Part shown: positions 9,663-18,255 of the stretch, in pieces | Numbering within the stretch: position 1 is the first letter of the stretch | Layout of the letters: every line of letters starts with the position of its first letter | Assembly (NCBI RefSeq): GCF_017873955.1 | Contig: NZ_JAGGKS010000004.1 | Coordinates: 62,001 to 126,000, forward strand | Source of the DNA: Sedimentibacter acidaminivorans | GTDB taxonomy: Bacteria > Bacillota > Clostridia > Tissierellales > Sedimentibacteraceae | Reading direction: 5' to 3' | DNA: 64,000 bases | The notes under the pieces: generated by a model | Told to the model about the DNA's origin: nothing | What the model saw: only the letters and a program-made list of their open reading frames with translations | The model's database searches: none | Position numbers and translations under genes: made by a program

Positions 9663-10028
9663 TTAAACTTTAATATTTAATACTCTTGAAGTTTCATTAT
9701 CTTGGAAGTTATTTTGTTTTATAATTATTAACTCTTCATTTATTTTTTTACGTATTTCTTTATCCATTTCTATTACTTGCTGAATAGACTTTTCAATGTC
9801 CCCTTTTATGTCTTTAATTATTTTTGAATCTTCACTAAATATTTCTCTAGATTTTAATTCATTAATCTTTGCATCAATTAAATCAATAGATTCTTTATAC
9901 TTTTGTCTTTTTTGAATCATTTCATTTATTTTATTAAAATCTATTTTAAAAGAAAGCGACAAAATTTGTTTCGTATAATTTCTTAAATTTTCAATTGCTT
10001 CTAGTTTTTCCTGCAATAAATTTATCAT
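9663..10028 (-). CDS. fliT: FliT-like flagellar chaperone candidate
   Basis: A small, highly charged, all-helical protein of 121 residues with heptad-like spacing of I/L, as in FliT and FlgN export chaperones. Sequence similarity in this group is weak, so the call rests on size, helix content and position directly after fliS (8 bases apart) in a fliD-fliS-fliT order. FliT binds the FliD cap protein before export. The last residues (SRVLNIKV) form a short non-helical tail. It could equally be an unrelated coiled-coil protein. Confidence 0.6.
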   Translation of the reverse strand: MINLLQEKLEAIENLRNYTKQILSLSFKIDFNKINEMIQKRQKYKESIDLIDAKINELKSREIFSEDSKIIKDIKGDIEKSIQQVIEMDKEIRKKINEELIIIKQNNFQDNETSRVLNIKV

Positions 10029-10036
10029 ATTTCACC

Positions 10037-10414
10037 TTAATTCTTAGAAGTTCTTGCTAGTTTATCTGCTTGTTCCCATGTATCTCTGTAATCTCTTACT
10101 AGAGGGAGAATATCCTCAATAGGTTTTGTTTTTCTTGAAAAAATTGCTTTTACTATTTCTCTATTAAAAAAGGAATACATTTCTTTTAATTCATTTGACA
10201 TTTCATAACTGTAATCTAATGTTATAATTAAATAATTAAATATTTCTCGGCATTTTTCTAAAAGAACTCTTGATTGTTCATATTCATTATTGTCCATTAA
10301 TATCTTGCTTTGATTTAATTTTTTAATTGCTCCATCAAATAAGCTTAAGAGTAATTCTCCCTTTGTCATTGTATTTACTGATGTTTGTTTATATTGTTCA
10401 TATGGATTTAACAT
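10037..10414 (-). CDS. fliS: Flagellin export chaperone FliS
   Basis: FliS holds the disordered C-terminus of flagellin in the cytoplasm and delivers it to the export gate. In Firmicutes it also binds FliW. The 125 residues match the family length. The N-terminal NPYEQYKQTSVNTMTKGELL with the following LFDGAIKKLNQ is the family hallmark. It lies between fliD and the fliT-like gene. Recognition is clear even though the flagellin client is not encoded in this window. Confidence 0.93.
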   Translation of the reverse strand: MLNPYEQYKQTSVNTMTKGELLLSLFDGAIKKLNQSKILMDNNEYEQSRVLLEKCREIFNYLIITLDYSYEMSNELKEMYSFFNREIVKAIFSRKTKPIEDILPLVRDYRDTWEQADKLARTSKN

Positions 10415-10446
10415 AATGTACCTCTGTCTTTTTTTTATTTCCTATT

Positions 10447-12348
10447 TTATTGGCTCATCATACTTGTTAGCCATGAACTTTGATTATTGAGAGAATTTAG
10501 CGCTTGTTCTAGAGCAGTAAATTTTTTATAATATCTTTCCTTTTCATCAGCTAAATCATCCTTTAATTTAGCCATTTTTTTATCGTACTCTGCCATACTT
10601 TTAGATAAAAAGTTTTTATCCGCTGTAAGTCCATCTGATAAGCCTGCTTCTTCAATGAGAGTTCCTGTTCCTCCGAATGTTCCTACATTAGCTTGCAAAA
10701 TACTTTGAACTTGCTTCGCTATCCCCGACACACCATTTGTTTCAGTAGCACTTTTGGTAAATAAATTTATTACTTCTTCAGGATTTTCATTTAGTTTAGT
10801 TTTAAAAGTTTCTTCATTAAATACTAGTTTTCCGCTTGTATCATAACTTGCTGGAGCTATCCCAATACTTGATAATGTTAAAGTGCTCACTGATGTTTTG
10901 TTCGACATAACATTTCTTAAGTTTCTCAATACATTGTCCATTTTACTGTCGCCATAAAGCATACCTTTTTTTGCTTGTTCATTCCAACTATCAATATCAT
11001 CTTTTTCCATTTCATCCTGTTGATCTGGAGTTAATGGCTGAAAATCGCGGTTTGGTCTTTCTGTTGTCTTTTTACTAATTAAAGAGATTATTTCATTGTA
11101 ATCATCTATAAACTGTTTTACATTTTTTATTATATCGTCTGTGTTTTTTGTAACGTTGAAAGTTGTAGCTGTTGTAGGGTCTGATGAAATGATATTACCA
11201 ACTGCATTTTGATTTAAATCTATGTTTATATCATCAATCGCGAAACTAGATGTGCTACGTCTTATTGTTAAATTATCAACCCCATTTAATGAATATGTAA
11301 TTTCTGTATCAGTTCCATTTGTATTTACTGGTAATGGTCCAAATAATGAAGCTGATAAACTGCCTCCATCAGCATCGTCACTAATATTAATGCGTGAACC
11401 TAAGCCAGTGTCATCAGATTTTACCGTAATTTTATCGGTCACAGAAGAATAATACATTGTTACTCCGGCATTAGAATTATTATTTATTTCACTTATTATA
11501 TCATTTAAGGAATCAGTTGTTTCAAATGTAAACTTTTCATCATTTATTGTTATGTGATATTTACCATCTGTACCTACATTAAGAGGACCTTTTATGCCTG
11601 AATCTACAATTGCAGTAGATTTAGAAATCCTATTGTATGTACCTTCTGTAACGCCTAATGTAACATCGTTAATATCTGTTATTCCAAATACATCTGTGTC
11701 TTTAGAAACAGCATCTCCTGTTTCGAAACCAGTAATAAAGTTGTTATTAGCATCAACATTTACTTTTATTTTATCTTTTCCAAATGCATTATCTAATTTT
11801 GCTTGCAGTTTCGTTGCATTAGTAACGCCACTGGCATCATATAAGTTTATAGTTTTTTTTACTCCGTTAAAATCAATTGTAATATCAGATGTTGATTTTA
11901 CTGCAATATCAGCTGAAGAGATGCCGCTAGTCGATATTATATTATTTGATATAGTAGAAGTAGAAGTAAAGCTTGCATTTGTTGCAACACTTGCTACATT
12001 TGTAATTTTGAAATTTTTAATACTATCGCTATTTCCAGATACACTAACATAATCTGATGATGATTTAATTGTGCTAGAATCAAAAAAACTGTTGCTCAAA
12101 ATATTTGTACTCTTACTTGATGAAAATGATAAATACTTATCACTAAACGCTACCAGTTTTGTACTTATTTCTCTATATGCTTCCTGCCTATAAAGTAATT
12201 TTTGTTTAGATTGGTATGCCCGATTTATTTTGTTCTTCGTACCTGCTGCCATTTGTTCTACTAATGTATCAGTATCTAGTCCTGAAGCCATTCCGACTAT
12301 ACGGTTGCTAGTTGATGAGCCATATAAGTTCATTGATAATATTGACAT
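10447..12348 (-). CDS. fliD: Flagellar filament cap protein FliD (hook-associated protein 2)
   Basis: Forms the cap at the filament tip that folds exported flagellin into place. The N-terminal FliD domain is clear (RIVGMASGLDTDTLVEQM, residues 16-33). The C-terminal domain contains FNEETFKTKLNENPEEVINL and ends in a coiled coil with SLNNQSSWLTSMM. At 633 residues it is longer than the roughly 500 of Bacillus FliD; the extra length is in the variable Ser/Thr/Asp-rich middle (about 90-430), the exposed part of the cap. The start has AAAGGAG 6 bases upstream. Direct repeats and a hairpin lie between it and cheB. Confidence 0.93.
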   Translation of the reverse strand: MSILSMNLYGSSTSNRIVGMASGLDTDTLVEQMAAGTKNKINRAYQSKQKLLYRQEAYREISTKLVAFSDKYLSFSSSKSTNILSNSFFDSSTIKSSSDYVSVSGNSDSIKNFKITNVASVATNASFTSTSTISNNIISTSGISSADIAVKSTSDITIDFNGVKKTINLYDASGVTNATKLQAKLDNAFGKDKIKVNVDANNNFITGFETGDAVSKDTDVFGITDINDVTLGVTEGTYNRISKSTAIVDSGIKGPLNVGTDGKYHITINDEKFTFETTDSLNDIISEINNNSNAGVTMYYSSVTDKITVKSDDTGLGSRINISDDADGGSLSASLFGPLPVNTNGTDTEITYSLNGVDNLTIRRSTSSFAIDDINIDLNQNAVGNIISSDPTTATTFNVTKNTDDIIKNVKQFIDDYNEIISLISKKTTERPNRDFQPLTPDQQDEMEKDDIDSWNEQAKKGMLYGDSKMDNVLRNLRNVMSNKTSVSTLTLSSIGIAPASYDTSGKLVFNEETFKTKLNENPEEVINLFTKSATETNGVSGIAKQVQSILQANVGTFGGTGTLIEEAGLSDGLTADKNFLSKSMAEYDKKMAKLKDDLADEKERYYKKFTALEQALNSLNNQSSWLTSMMSQ

Positions 12349-12394
12349 GTTTTGCTCCTTTCTTGTTTTGCTTTATTTTCTATATTAGTGTTTC

Positions 12395-12466
12395 GGTACG
12401 CATGCAATGCGTTCCCTACAAATTATGTTTTCTAGTGTTGCTGGTGGAACCCGCCCCTACAAATTA
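12395..12466. repeat. Short GC-rich interspersed repeat with hairpin and direct repeats
   Basis: The gap between cheB and fliD holds a 9-bp imperfect hairpin at 12395-12415 (GGTACGCAT, loop GCA, ATGCGTTCC). Two exact copies of CCCTACAAATTA follow, at 12414-12425 and 12455-12466, with a GC-rich stretch before the second. On the minus strand these read TAATTTGTAGGG. This resembles the small palindromic units scattered between genes in many bacterial genomes. A related, degenerate core (GCATGCAATG) occurs near 54410. Confidence 0.6.
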
Positions 12467-12467
12467 A

Positions 12468-13508
12468 TTAACTTTTGTTTAGGTGCTTTATTAGTAAGTC
12501 TGATATATTTCCAATTGATGATTGAACTATTACAGCACCTATGTTATATGCTACCATTGGCATTCCATAAACTACACAGGATTCTTTATCTTGTCCAATT
12601 GTATATGCACCAGATTTTTTCATATTGAGTAGACCTGCTGCTCCATCTTTACCCATACCTGTGAGTATGATCCCAACGGAATTTTTCCCTGTAACTTCTG
12701 CAACTGAGTTAAATAACACATCAACTGATGGACAGTGACCACTTACTTTTTCTCCTGGTCTGCATGTTACAAAATATCCTTTTTCATCTTTTAATATTTT
12801 CATTTGATTATCACCAGGTGCTATTAGAACTAATCCGGCTTCTACTCTATCTCCGTTTTTCGCTTCTCTAACTTCCATGTTACAAATTTTATTTAATCTC
12901 TCAGCATACATTTTTGTAAATCCTGCTGGCATATGCTGTGTAACTAATATGCCAGGGGTTTCTTTTGGTAATTGCTTTAAAACTTCAAGTGTTGCCTCAG
13001 TACCTCCAGTTGATGCCCCTATTGCGATAATTTTCTTTGTTGAACTTACATTTATTTTTGAACTATCTAATGATGATAAATCAACCTTTTCAGCTACATT
13101 ATTTGTTTTTAAATTGGCAACTGATGCTACTTTTAGCTTTGACTTTAATTCTTTAAAAAAATTAGCCATATCATTTTCTGATGACATATCTGGTTTCTTG
13201 ACAAAATCTACAGCGCCTGCATGCAGTGCATCAAATACACTTATATTCATGGAGCTAACTAAAACAACCTTAAGAGGTTTTTCTGCCATAATTTTATTCA
13301 AGAAAACCAATCCGCTCATTTTAGGCATTTCAACATCTAGCGTCAATATATCAGGATTTAGCTTATCAATTTTATCTAATGCATCTATTGGATCAATGGC
13401 AGAACCAACAATTTCAATATCTTCGTCCTCACCTAGCTGCTTTCTAAGTATACCTCTAAACAATAAGGAGTCATCTACTATTAATACTTTTATTTTGTCT
13501 CTTTTCAT
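12468..13508 (-). CDS. cheB: Protein-glutamate methylesterase/deamidase CheB
   Basis: Removes methyl groups from chemoreceptors when phosphorylated by CheA. The receiver domain is residues 1-120 with phospho-acceptor D58 (LTLDVEMPKMSG). The catalytic domain from about 158 carries the full triad: S166 (IGASTGGT), H192 (TQHMPAGF) and D288 (TGMGKDG). I start at the ATG at 13508 (346 residues), with AAGGA 7 bases upstream and only 4 bases after the cheR stop. A longer frame begins at 13589, but it would overlap cheR by 77 bases and adds nothing typical of CheB. Confidence 0.94.
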   Translation of the reverse strand: MKRDKIKVLIVDDSLLFRGILRKQLGEDEDIEIVGSAIDPIDALDKIDKLNPDILTLDVEMPKMSGLVFLNKIMAEKPLKVVLVSSMNISVFDALHAGAVDFVKKPDMSSENDMANFFKELKSKLKVASVANLKTNNVAEKVDLSSLDSSKINVSSTKKIIAIGASTGGTEATLEVLKQLPKETPGILVTQHMPAGFTKMYAERLNKICNMEVREAKNGDRVEAGLVLIAPGDNQMKILKDEKGYFVTCRPGEKVSGHCPSVDVLFNSVAEVTGKNSVGIILTGMGKDGAAGLLNMKKSGAYTIGQDKESCVVYGMPMVAYNIGAVIVQSSIGNISDLLIKHLNKS

Positions 13509-13512
13509 ACTA

Positions 13513-14319
13513 TCATTCCTTCTTGTATATTGCCGGGCAAATATATTTGTATTTTGACTGACCTCTTTGTATTGTTTCTGCGTGTCCAATCATAAGATGT
13601 CCACAAGTTTGTGTTGCCTCGTAAAATTTATTTACAAGCTCAATTTTAGTAGCTGCATTAAAATATATCATTACATTCCTACAAAATATCACAGTGTATT
13701 TATTTCTAGCAACGATTGGATCCATTAAATTAAATGTTTTAAAAGTAATTTGACTCTTTATTTCTGGTGTTACCTCATATTTATTGTCAGAAGTTTTTTT
13801 GAAAAATCTATTTTTGTATGACTGTGGTAAATTTTTTATGCTTTCTTCAGCATAAATTCCTTCTTTTGCTTTATCTAAAACATTTTGTGAAATATCTGTT
13901 GCAAGTATTTGTACCTTCCAGCTCATTCTTTTTAGTTGAAAATAGTCATTAATTATCATAGCCAAGGTGTATGGCTCTTCTCCCGAGGAGCAACCTGCAC
14001 TCCAAATATTTATTGTTTTTAATTTGTTTGTTTGTTCTTCGTATGGTAATATTACTTCTCTTAAATATTTAAAATGATTTTCTTCTCTATAAAAATATGT
14101 GTAATTTGTTGTTAGTTTATTTATTAATAAGGATATTTCTTGTTGGTCGTTTCTTTTTATACTTTTTATATATTCGCTGAAGCTTTTCATGCCTTTGCGC
14201 TCTACCATATTTGAGAGTCTGCCCTCTATAAGTTGCCTTTTTTTTGATAAATCAATTCCGTAATTTTTATGCATATACTGCACAAATTCTAAAAATTCTG
14301 CATCAGTTAATTTTATCAT
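13513..14319 (-). CDS. cheR: Chemoreceptor glutamate methyltransferase CheR
   Basis: Transfers methyl groups from S-adenosylmethionine to receptor glutamates. The N-terminal helical domain is about residues 1-75 (DAEFLEFVQYMHKNYGIDLS). The methyltransferase domain has the SAM-binding IWSAGCSSGEEPYTLAM and the later VIFCRNVMIYF. The ATG at 14319 is preferred over the in-frame TTG at 14334, which lies inside the end of cheA and has no ribosome site. This gives 268 residues. It sits between cheA and cheB. The chemoreceptor at 54428-56203 ends without the NWETF-type tail that some CheR proteins dock to. Confidence 0.93.
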   Translation of the reverse strand: MIKLTDAEFLEFVQYMHKNYGIDLSKKRQLIEGRLSNMVERKGMKSFSEYIKSIKRNDQQEISLLINKLTTNYTYFYREENHFKYLREVILPYEEQTNKLKTINIWSAGCSSGEEPYTLAMIINDYFQLKRMSWKVQILATDISQNVLDKAKEGIYAEESIKNLPQSYKNRFFKKTSDNKYEVTPEIKSQITFKTFNLMDPIVARNKYTVIFCRNVMIYFNAATKIELVNKFYEATQTCGHLMIGHAETIQRGQSKYKYICPAIYKKE

Positions 14320-14320
14320 A

Positions 14321-16384
14321 TTATAAACTTTCAATTAGACTGCTAATATCTAATATTAGATTAATGCTACCATCTCCCAATATTGAGCAACCTGATACTC
14401 CTGATTCTTTAATTTTATATTTGTTGAATATAGTTGGCAAAGGCTTAACAACAACTTGTTGCTCTCCTATTATTTTATCAACGAACAAGCAAACTTTATT
14501 TTCTCCAGCTTCTACTAATATGAGTATACCATCATCAATATTTGTAACATTTGTTTCTATATTAAAGAAATTATGTAACCTAACAACTGGATAGCATTTA
14601 TCCCTAAGTATTATCATTTCTTGACCATCAGTATTGTGTATAATGTCCTGAGATTTAACTTTAAATGACTGCTGAATATTTTTTATAGGAATTATTAATT
14701 CTGAATCTCCAACTACTACCTGCATTCCCGATACTATAGCTAGTGTTAAAGGTATTTTAAATGTAATGGCTGTTCCTTTATCTTGCTTGCTATCAAGAAC
14801 AACAGTTCCTCCAACTTTTTCAACATTTGACTTAACTACATCCATTCCAACCCCTCGTCCAGAATATTCTGTTACAGTTTCATTAGTTGAAAACCCAGGT
14901 AACATCAAAAGCTGATATATTTCTTTTGCACTATATTCATTTTCTGGCTTTTGCAGTAATCCTTTTGTTTTAGCTTTTGCTAATATTTTTTCTGTATCAA
15001 ATCCCTTTCCATTATCTTCAACAGTTATATGAATTTCTCCTCCTGTGTTAGAAGCAGAAAGTTCTATTGTTCCCTTAGGATCTTTACCTTTTAATATTCT
15101 TTCATCAGTTGATTCCATCCCATGGTCCATAGCATTTCTCACAAGATGCATAATTGGGTCTGATATACCATCTACTATGGTTTTATCTACCTCTGTTTCT
15201 TCTCCAATTAAAACTAATTCAACATCCTTATTTAATTCTTTTCCCATATCTCGAACTATTCTTTTCATTTTTTGGAATATTCCCGAAACGGGCACCATTC
15301 TAAGTGACATAACAATATCTTGCAATTCATCTGTAAGCTTTCTAAGTTGTCTAGATGATTTCGTAAAGCTTTCTAAATTTAAATTCTTGATTTCACTATT
15401 TGATGATACCATAGATTCTGCTATTACTATTTCACCTACAATATCTACTAGACTATCAAGTTTTGAAAGATTGACAGTTATTAAACTCTGCTTGTTATGC
15501 TTTCCAATAACTTCTGAATTCTTTTTATTTTCTGCTTTTTTTACTTGGCTTTTAATATTTCTACCTTCATTTTCATTTACACTGTTATTTTTAATCAAAC
15601 TTTTATCAGATTTTTTTTCGTCATTAAATTCTATAACAGTGTAATTTTTTACATTTAACGCTCCTTTTACCACTCGTATTCCTGCATCTAGAGAATCTTT
15701 GTCTTTTAAAAAAACAAAGAATCCGTCCTTTACTATCTCTGCTGCCGCTTCACTATTATTTTCTACACTTTCAGGTTTATTGGTAAATTCAACACCCATT
15801 TCAGACAGTTGATTAACTATAAAAAACGCTCTTAAATTTTCCATACCACAGTCGTCATCAAAGAATATTTTTATGCAATATATTTTTTCAGTACTTGTAT
15901 CGCTTTCAATTAATGTTTCTGTTAACGCCGCCTCTTCCAACGGAGCTGAATTTCCAGTAGAACTTTCTTCTACAGATTTTTCTCCAGATATAACCTGTAG
16001 AAAATTGTGAATTTCTTTTTCAAAATCATCTAAATTTTCTTCTAGAGCCTCCCCCTGTTCTATCTTCGAAATTTCACCTTTTATAAAGTCTGTAAACTTA
16101 AACACCAAATTTACTAATCTTTCATTATATTGTTTTTCAACACCATTTTCTCTAATATAATAAAACAAATCTTCTACTTTATGTGATATAGTCATTATGC
16201 TATTAAACTGCATCATAGCGGACGAACCCTTTATAGTATGCATTATTCTAAATATTTCATCTACACAGTCCTTATCAAATGCTTGTTCACTCTCTGCTTT
16301 AAGCAATATTTCATCCAATTGTTCCAATAAAGTATTTTCTTCAAAGAGATACATGTCCAGCACAGAATCTAAATTATTATCCAT
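14321..16384 (-). CDS. cheA: Chemotaxis histidine kinase CheA
   Basis: The central kinase that phosphorylates CheY and CheB. Domains in order: HPt with phospho-histidine H49 (IFRIMHTIKGSSAMMQF); a P2-like CheY-binding region around 170-255; the dimerisation helices; the HATPase domain with N-box (MHLVRNAMDHGME), G1 (VEDNGKGFD) and G2 (GRGVGMDVV); and a C-terminal CheW-like domain. I start at the ATG at 16384 (687 residues), which has AAGGAGA 8 bases upstream. The more distal ATG at 16417 has no ribosome site. A sigma-28-like promoter lies just upstream. First gene of cheA-cheR-cheB. Confidence 0.94.
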   Translation of the reverse strand: MDNNLDSVLDMYLFEENTLLEQLDEILLKAESEQAFDKDCVDEIFRIMHTIKGSSAMMQFNSIMTISHKVEDLFYYIRENGVEKQYNERLVNLVFKFTDFIKGEISKIEQGEALEENLDDFEKEIHNFLQVISGEKSVEESSTGNSAPLEEAALTETLIESDTSTEKIYCIKIFFDDDCGMENLRAFFIVNQLSEMGVEFTNKPESVENNSEAAAEIVKDGFFVFLKDKDSLDAGIRVVKGALNVKNYTVIEFNDEKKSDKSLIKNNSVNENEGRNIKSQVKKAENKKNSEVIGKHNKQSLITVNLSKLDSLVDIVGEIVIAESMVSSNSEIKNLNLESFTKSSRQLRKLTDELQDIVMSLRMVPVSGIFQKMKRIVRDMGKELNKDVELVLIGEETEVDKTIVDGISDPIMHLVRNAMDHGMESTDERILKGKDPKGTIELSASNTGGEIHITVEDNGKGFDTEKILAKAKTKGLLQKPENEYSAKEIYQLLMLPGFSTNETVTEYSGRGVGMDVVKSNVEKVGGTVVLDSKQDKGTAITFKIPLTLAIVSGMQVVVGDSELIIPIKNIQQSFKVKSQDIIHNTDGQEMIILRDKCYPVVRLHNFFNIETNVTNIDDGILILVEAGENKVCLFVDKIIGEQQVVVKPLPTIFNKYKIKESGVSGCSILGDGSINLILDISSLIESL

Positions 16385-16424
16385 ATTCAGGTCTCCTTCA
16401 TTTCTTAAGTTACTCATATTATTT

Positions 16425-16451
16425 ATATCGACATTTTTTTAAATTTATTAA
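16425..16451 (-). promoter_or_regulatory. Candidate sigma-28 (FliA) promoter for cheA
   Basis: Reading the minus strand, TTAA (16448-16451) is followed after 15 bases by GTCGATAT (16425-16432). The sigma-28 consensus is TAAA-N15-GCCGATAA/T. The -10 is identical to that of the stronger cheW promoter at 56822. The -35 has one mismatch. The start of transcription would be about 35 bases before the cheA ATG. Confidence 0.5.
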
Positions 16452-16576
16452 GTATTTCACCGAAAATTTTATAAATTTTATTATTTTAATTGTTTTTCTC
16501 CTTATTTAATTTATAAATCTGCCGATAAATATGTATATAGATTATATTAATCTTTTATTTTAGTTATAAATATAAT

Positions 16577-16773
16577 ATGATATAATAAATACACAGAGGA
16601 AACAAAGACTGACGTCTTTGCTTGATATGTATTTATTGAATCGTTGTGAAACAAGCCGATTTGCGGCTTGTACTATGATATAATAAATACACAGATGAAA
16701 CAAGGACTGGCGTCTTTGTCTGATATGTATTTATTGTATCGGTGTGAAACAAGCCAATTAGCGGCTTGTACTT
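16577..16773. repeat. Two tandem structured repeats of 98 and 99 bases
   Basis: Unit 1 is 16577-16674 and unit 2 is 16675-16773; by eye they differ at about nine positions. Each begins ATGATATAATAAATAC and contains, in order: an outer inverted pair AATAAATAC/GTATTTATT, an inner hairpin CAAAGAC/GTCTTTG (16603-16620 in unit 1), and a second hairpin CAAGCCG/CGGCTTG (16652-16670). In unit 2 the inner stem is CAAGGAC/GTCTTTG, so an A-U pair becomes G-U and pairing survives. The start of a third unit (ATGATATAAT) follows at 16774. Confidence 0.8.
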
Positions 16774-16774
16774 A

Positions 16775-16783
16775 TGATATAAT
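16775..16783 (+). promoter_or_regulatory. Extended -10 promoter element for the plus-strand operon
   Basis: TGATATAAT matches the extended -10 consensus TGnTATAAT exactly. It lies 33 bases before the ATG at 16816, which suits a short leader. No convincing -35 is seen, as is common for extended -10 promoters. The same nine bases recur at 16578-16586 and 16676-16684 at the head of each upstream repeat, so up to three promoters in tandem are possible. Confidence 0.5.
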
Positions 16784-16815
16784 AGTAATAGAACTATTAA
16801 CAGGAGATAGTATTC

Positions 16816-18255
16816 ATGATAGATAATGATATTCGTATAAAAACAAATGCCCCTATTAATGACAACGGGGTTAATAAGCTTAAAATTAAGACTGAAGAAA
16901 GCTTACCTTTCGACGTAGTTGACCCTACTAAAGTAACAAAACCTGCTAAACAGGAAAGCGGTAATAATACTAACAATAATGGTCTTAAGTACAATTCAGA
17001 TTCTGTTTTTGAAAAATTTATACAAGCCTTAAAGAATTCTCCTGTATTGTCTGAAGGCGCAAGAAAAATACTATTAAATAATCAGTTTATCAACCATAAT
17101 ATTAAAACTGACCCCGTTTTAAGCACTTTATTTGAAAATTTTTTAAAAAGTATAGAGATGGATGGTAATGAAATATTAAATTTTTTGAAATTTCAGCAGA
17201 ATTCAAACACTAAATTTCATGGTGATTTTTTCGATTCTCTAAGAAACATTTTAAAAAGCAATTTAAACAATAACGATTTTAAGAGTGTTCTTAGAAACTT
17301 CTTAAAAAGCTATGATTGCTTTGTTTCAGTTGATGAAACTTATACTTCAATACAATCGTCGCTCAAAAATATATATAATACTTTACCACAAATGTTAAAG
17401 CAACCTTTTAGTGATTTAGTTGATAAATTGATTTTAGATAATTACTCAAATAGTTTAGATATAAATTTAACTATGTTAAAAAATGAAATAATACCATTTA
17501 TCGGTCGTTATATAGCTAAAATGAATGATTTTGGCCCAGTCAGAGATTATGTTTCTGTTTTAGTTCACAACATGGTTAGACTTGAATCTAGTTCTAAAGA
17601 AAATTTTTCTACTGATTTGGATAATCTATTTGATTATTTAAAGTTCAACTTAAATATTGGAGATAAAGAACTTCAAAAAATAAAATTATCACTAATAACC
17701 AATTACGAAACAACTAAAACTATCAAAAATGATTCAATTGACTCATTTATAAAACTTATTGAATCTGGCATAAAGGATAGTAATAATTTAGTGAACAAAG
17801 GTGTAATGGAAGAAATTACTGAATCCTTACTTTTTAGTCAAAATGTAAATATTCCCTTGACTCATATGTTCCTTCCATTAAATTATAATGGGATGTTTAT
17901 GTTCTCGGAACTATGGATTAGTAAAAATTATGAAAATTCCAAGGATAATGAAAAGAAAAATAAATATGAGCCTAGTGAGACTTATAAGATTTTTTTAACT
18001 TTTGATATTCAAAACATAGGTTATTTTGAAACGATTTTAGTATTAAAAGACTCTAAAGTATCTCTTGAAATTTCCGTTCCAAGTTCTTTCAAAAACCATA
18101 CTAAATCGATAAAAAGTGATATAAGTAAAATATTAATTGATAAAAACATAACTATTTCAGATATATACATAAATGAATGTATAAAAAAAAGAAGGTTTAA
18201 TGAAGTGTTCAATAATCTCTCAGAAAGGAAAAGTGGAGTAGATGTCATTGTATAA
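16816..18255 (+). CDS. FliK-like / YlqG-type hypothetical flagellar protein
   Basis: A 479-residue protein with no signal peptide. The polar, Asn/Lys-rich N-terminus (1-60) is probably disordered. A helical middle follows, and a C-terminal region from about 350 (TYKIFLTFDIQNIGYFETILVL) has beta-strand pattern resembling the C-terminal globular domain of FliK hook-length proteins. Its stop overlaps the next gene, a mini-FlhB, by 14 bases. Bacillus ylqG-ylqH and related gene pairs show the same FliK-like plus FlhB-like arrangement. AGGAGA precedes the ATG. Similarity to FliK is weak and inferred largely from this pairing; a canonical FliK is encoded at 40508-41809. Confidence 0.65.
   Translation: MIDNDIRIKTNAPINDNGVNKLKIKTEESLPFDVVDPTKVTKPAKQESGNNTNNNGLKYNSDSVFEKFIQALKNSPVLSEGARKILLNNQFINHNIKTDPVLSTLFENFLKSIEMDGNEILNFLKFQQNSNTKFHGDFFDSLRNILKSNLNNNDFKSVLRNFLKSYDCFVSVDETYTSIQSSLKNIYNTLPQMLKQPFSDLVDKLILDNYSNSLDINLTMLKNEIIPFIGRYIAKMNDFGPVRDYVSVLVHNMVRLESSSKENFSTDLDNLFDYLKFNLNIGDKELQKIKLSLITNYETTKTIKNDSIDSFIKLIESGIKDSNNLVNKGVMEEITESLLFSQNVNIPLTHMFLPLNYNGMFMFSELWISKNYENSKDNEKKNKYEPSETYKIFLTFDIQNIGYFETILVLKDSKVSLEISVPSSFKNHTKSIKSDISKILIDKNITISDIYINECIKKRRFNEVFNNLSERKSGVDVIV

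Larger units (their letters stand above)
16385..16815. other. Divergent control region between cheA and the plus-strand operon
   Basis: About 430 bases without a gene. The cheA side (to about 16450) holds the cheA ribosome site and a sigma-28-like promoter. The middle holds a perfect sigma-28 -10 octamer GCCGATAA on the plus strand at 16521-16528, but without a good -35. From 16577 on come two tandem repeats of 98 and 99 bases, each with two hairpins, and an extended -10 box just before the plus-strand operon. No open frame of note. Confidence 0.7.

Noticed and set aside
12877-13557. Open frame of 226 codons on the plus strand across cheB
   Set aside because: It is antisense to a CheB with all catalytic residues, has no ribosome site and its composition is that expected of the reverse of a coding strand.
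15045-15644. Open frame of 199 codons on the plus strand across cheA
   Set aside because: Antisense to conserved CheA domains; no ribosome site and no recognisable protein pattern. The same reasoning removes the antisense frames across fliD (11594-12052), fliI (42740-43270) and yqeB (57066-57584).
16521-16528. Sigma-28 promoter for the plus-strand operon (GCCGATAA)
   Set aside because: The -10 is perfect but no TAAA lies 14-16 bases upstream, and it is nearly 290 bases from the first gene. Kept only as a note.
16577-16773. CRISPR-like array
   Set aside because: Only two units, no spacers, and the whole unit is repeated including the hairpins; no cas genes nearby.
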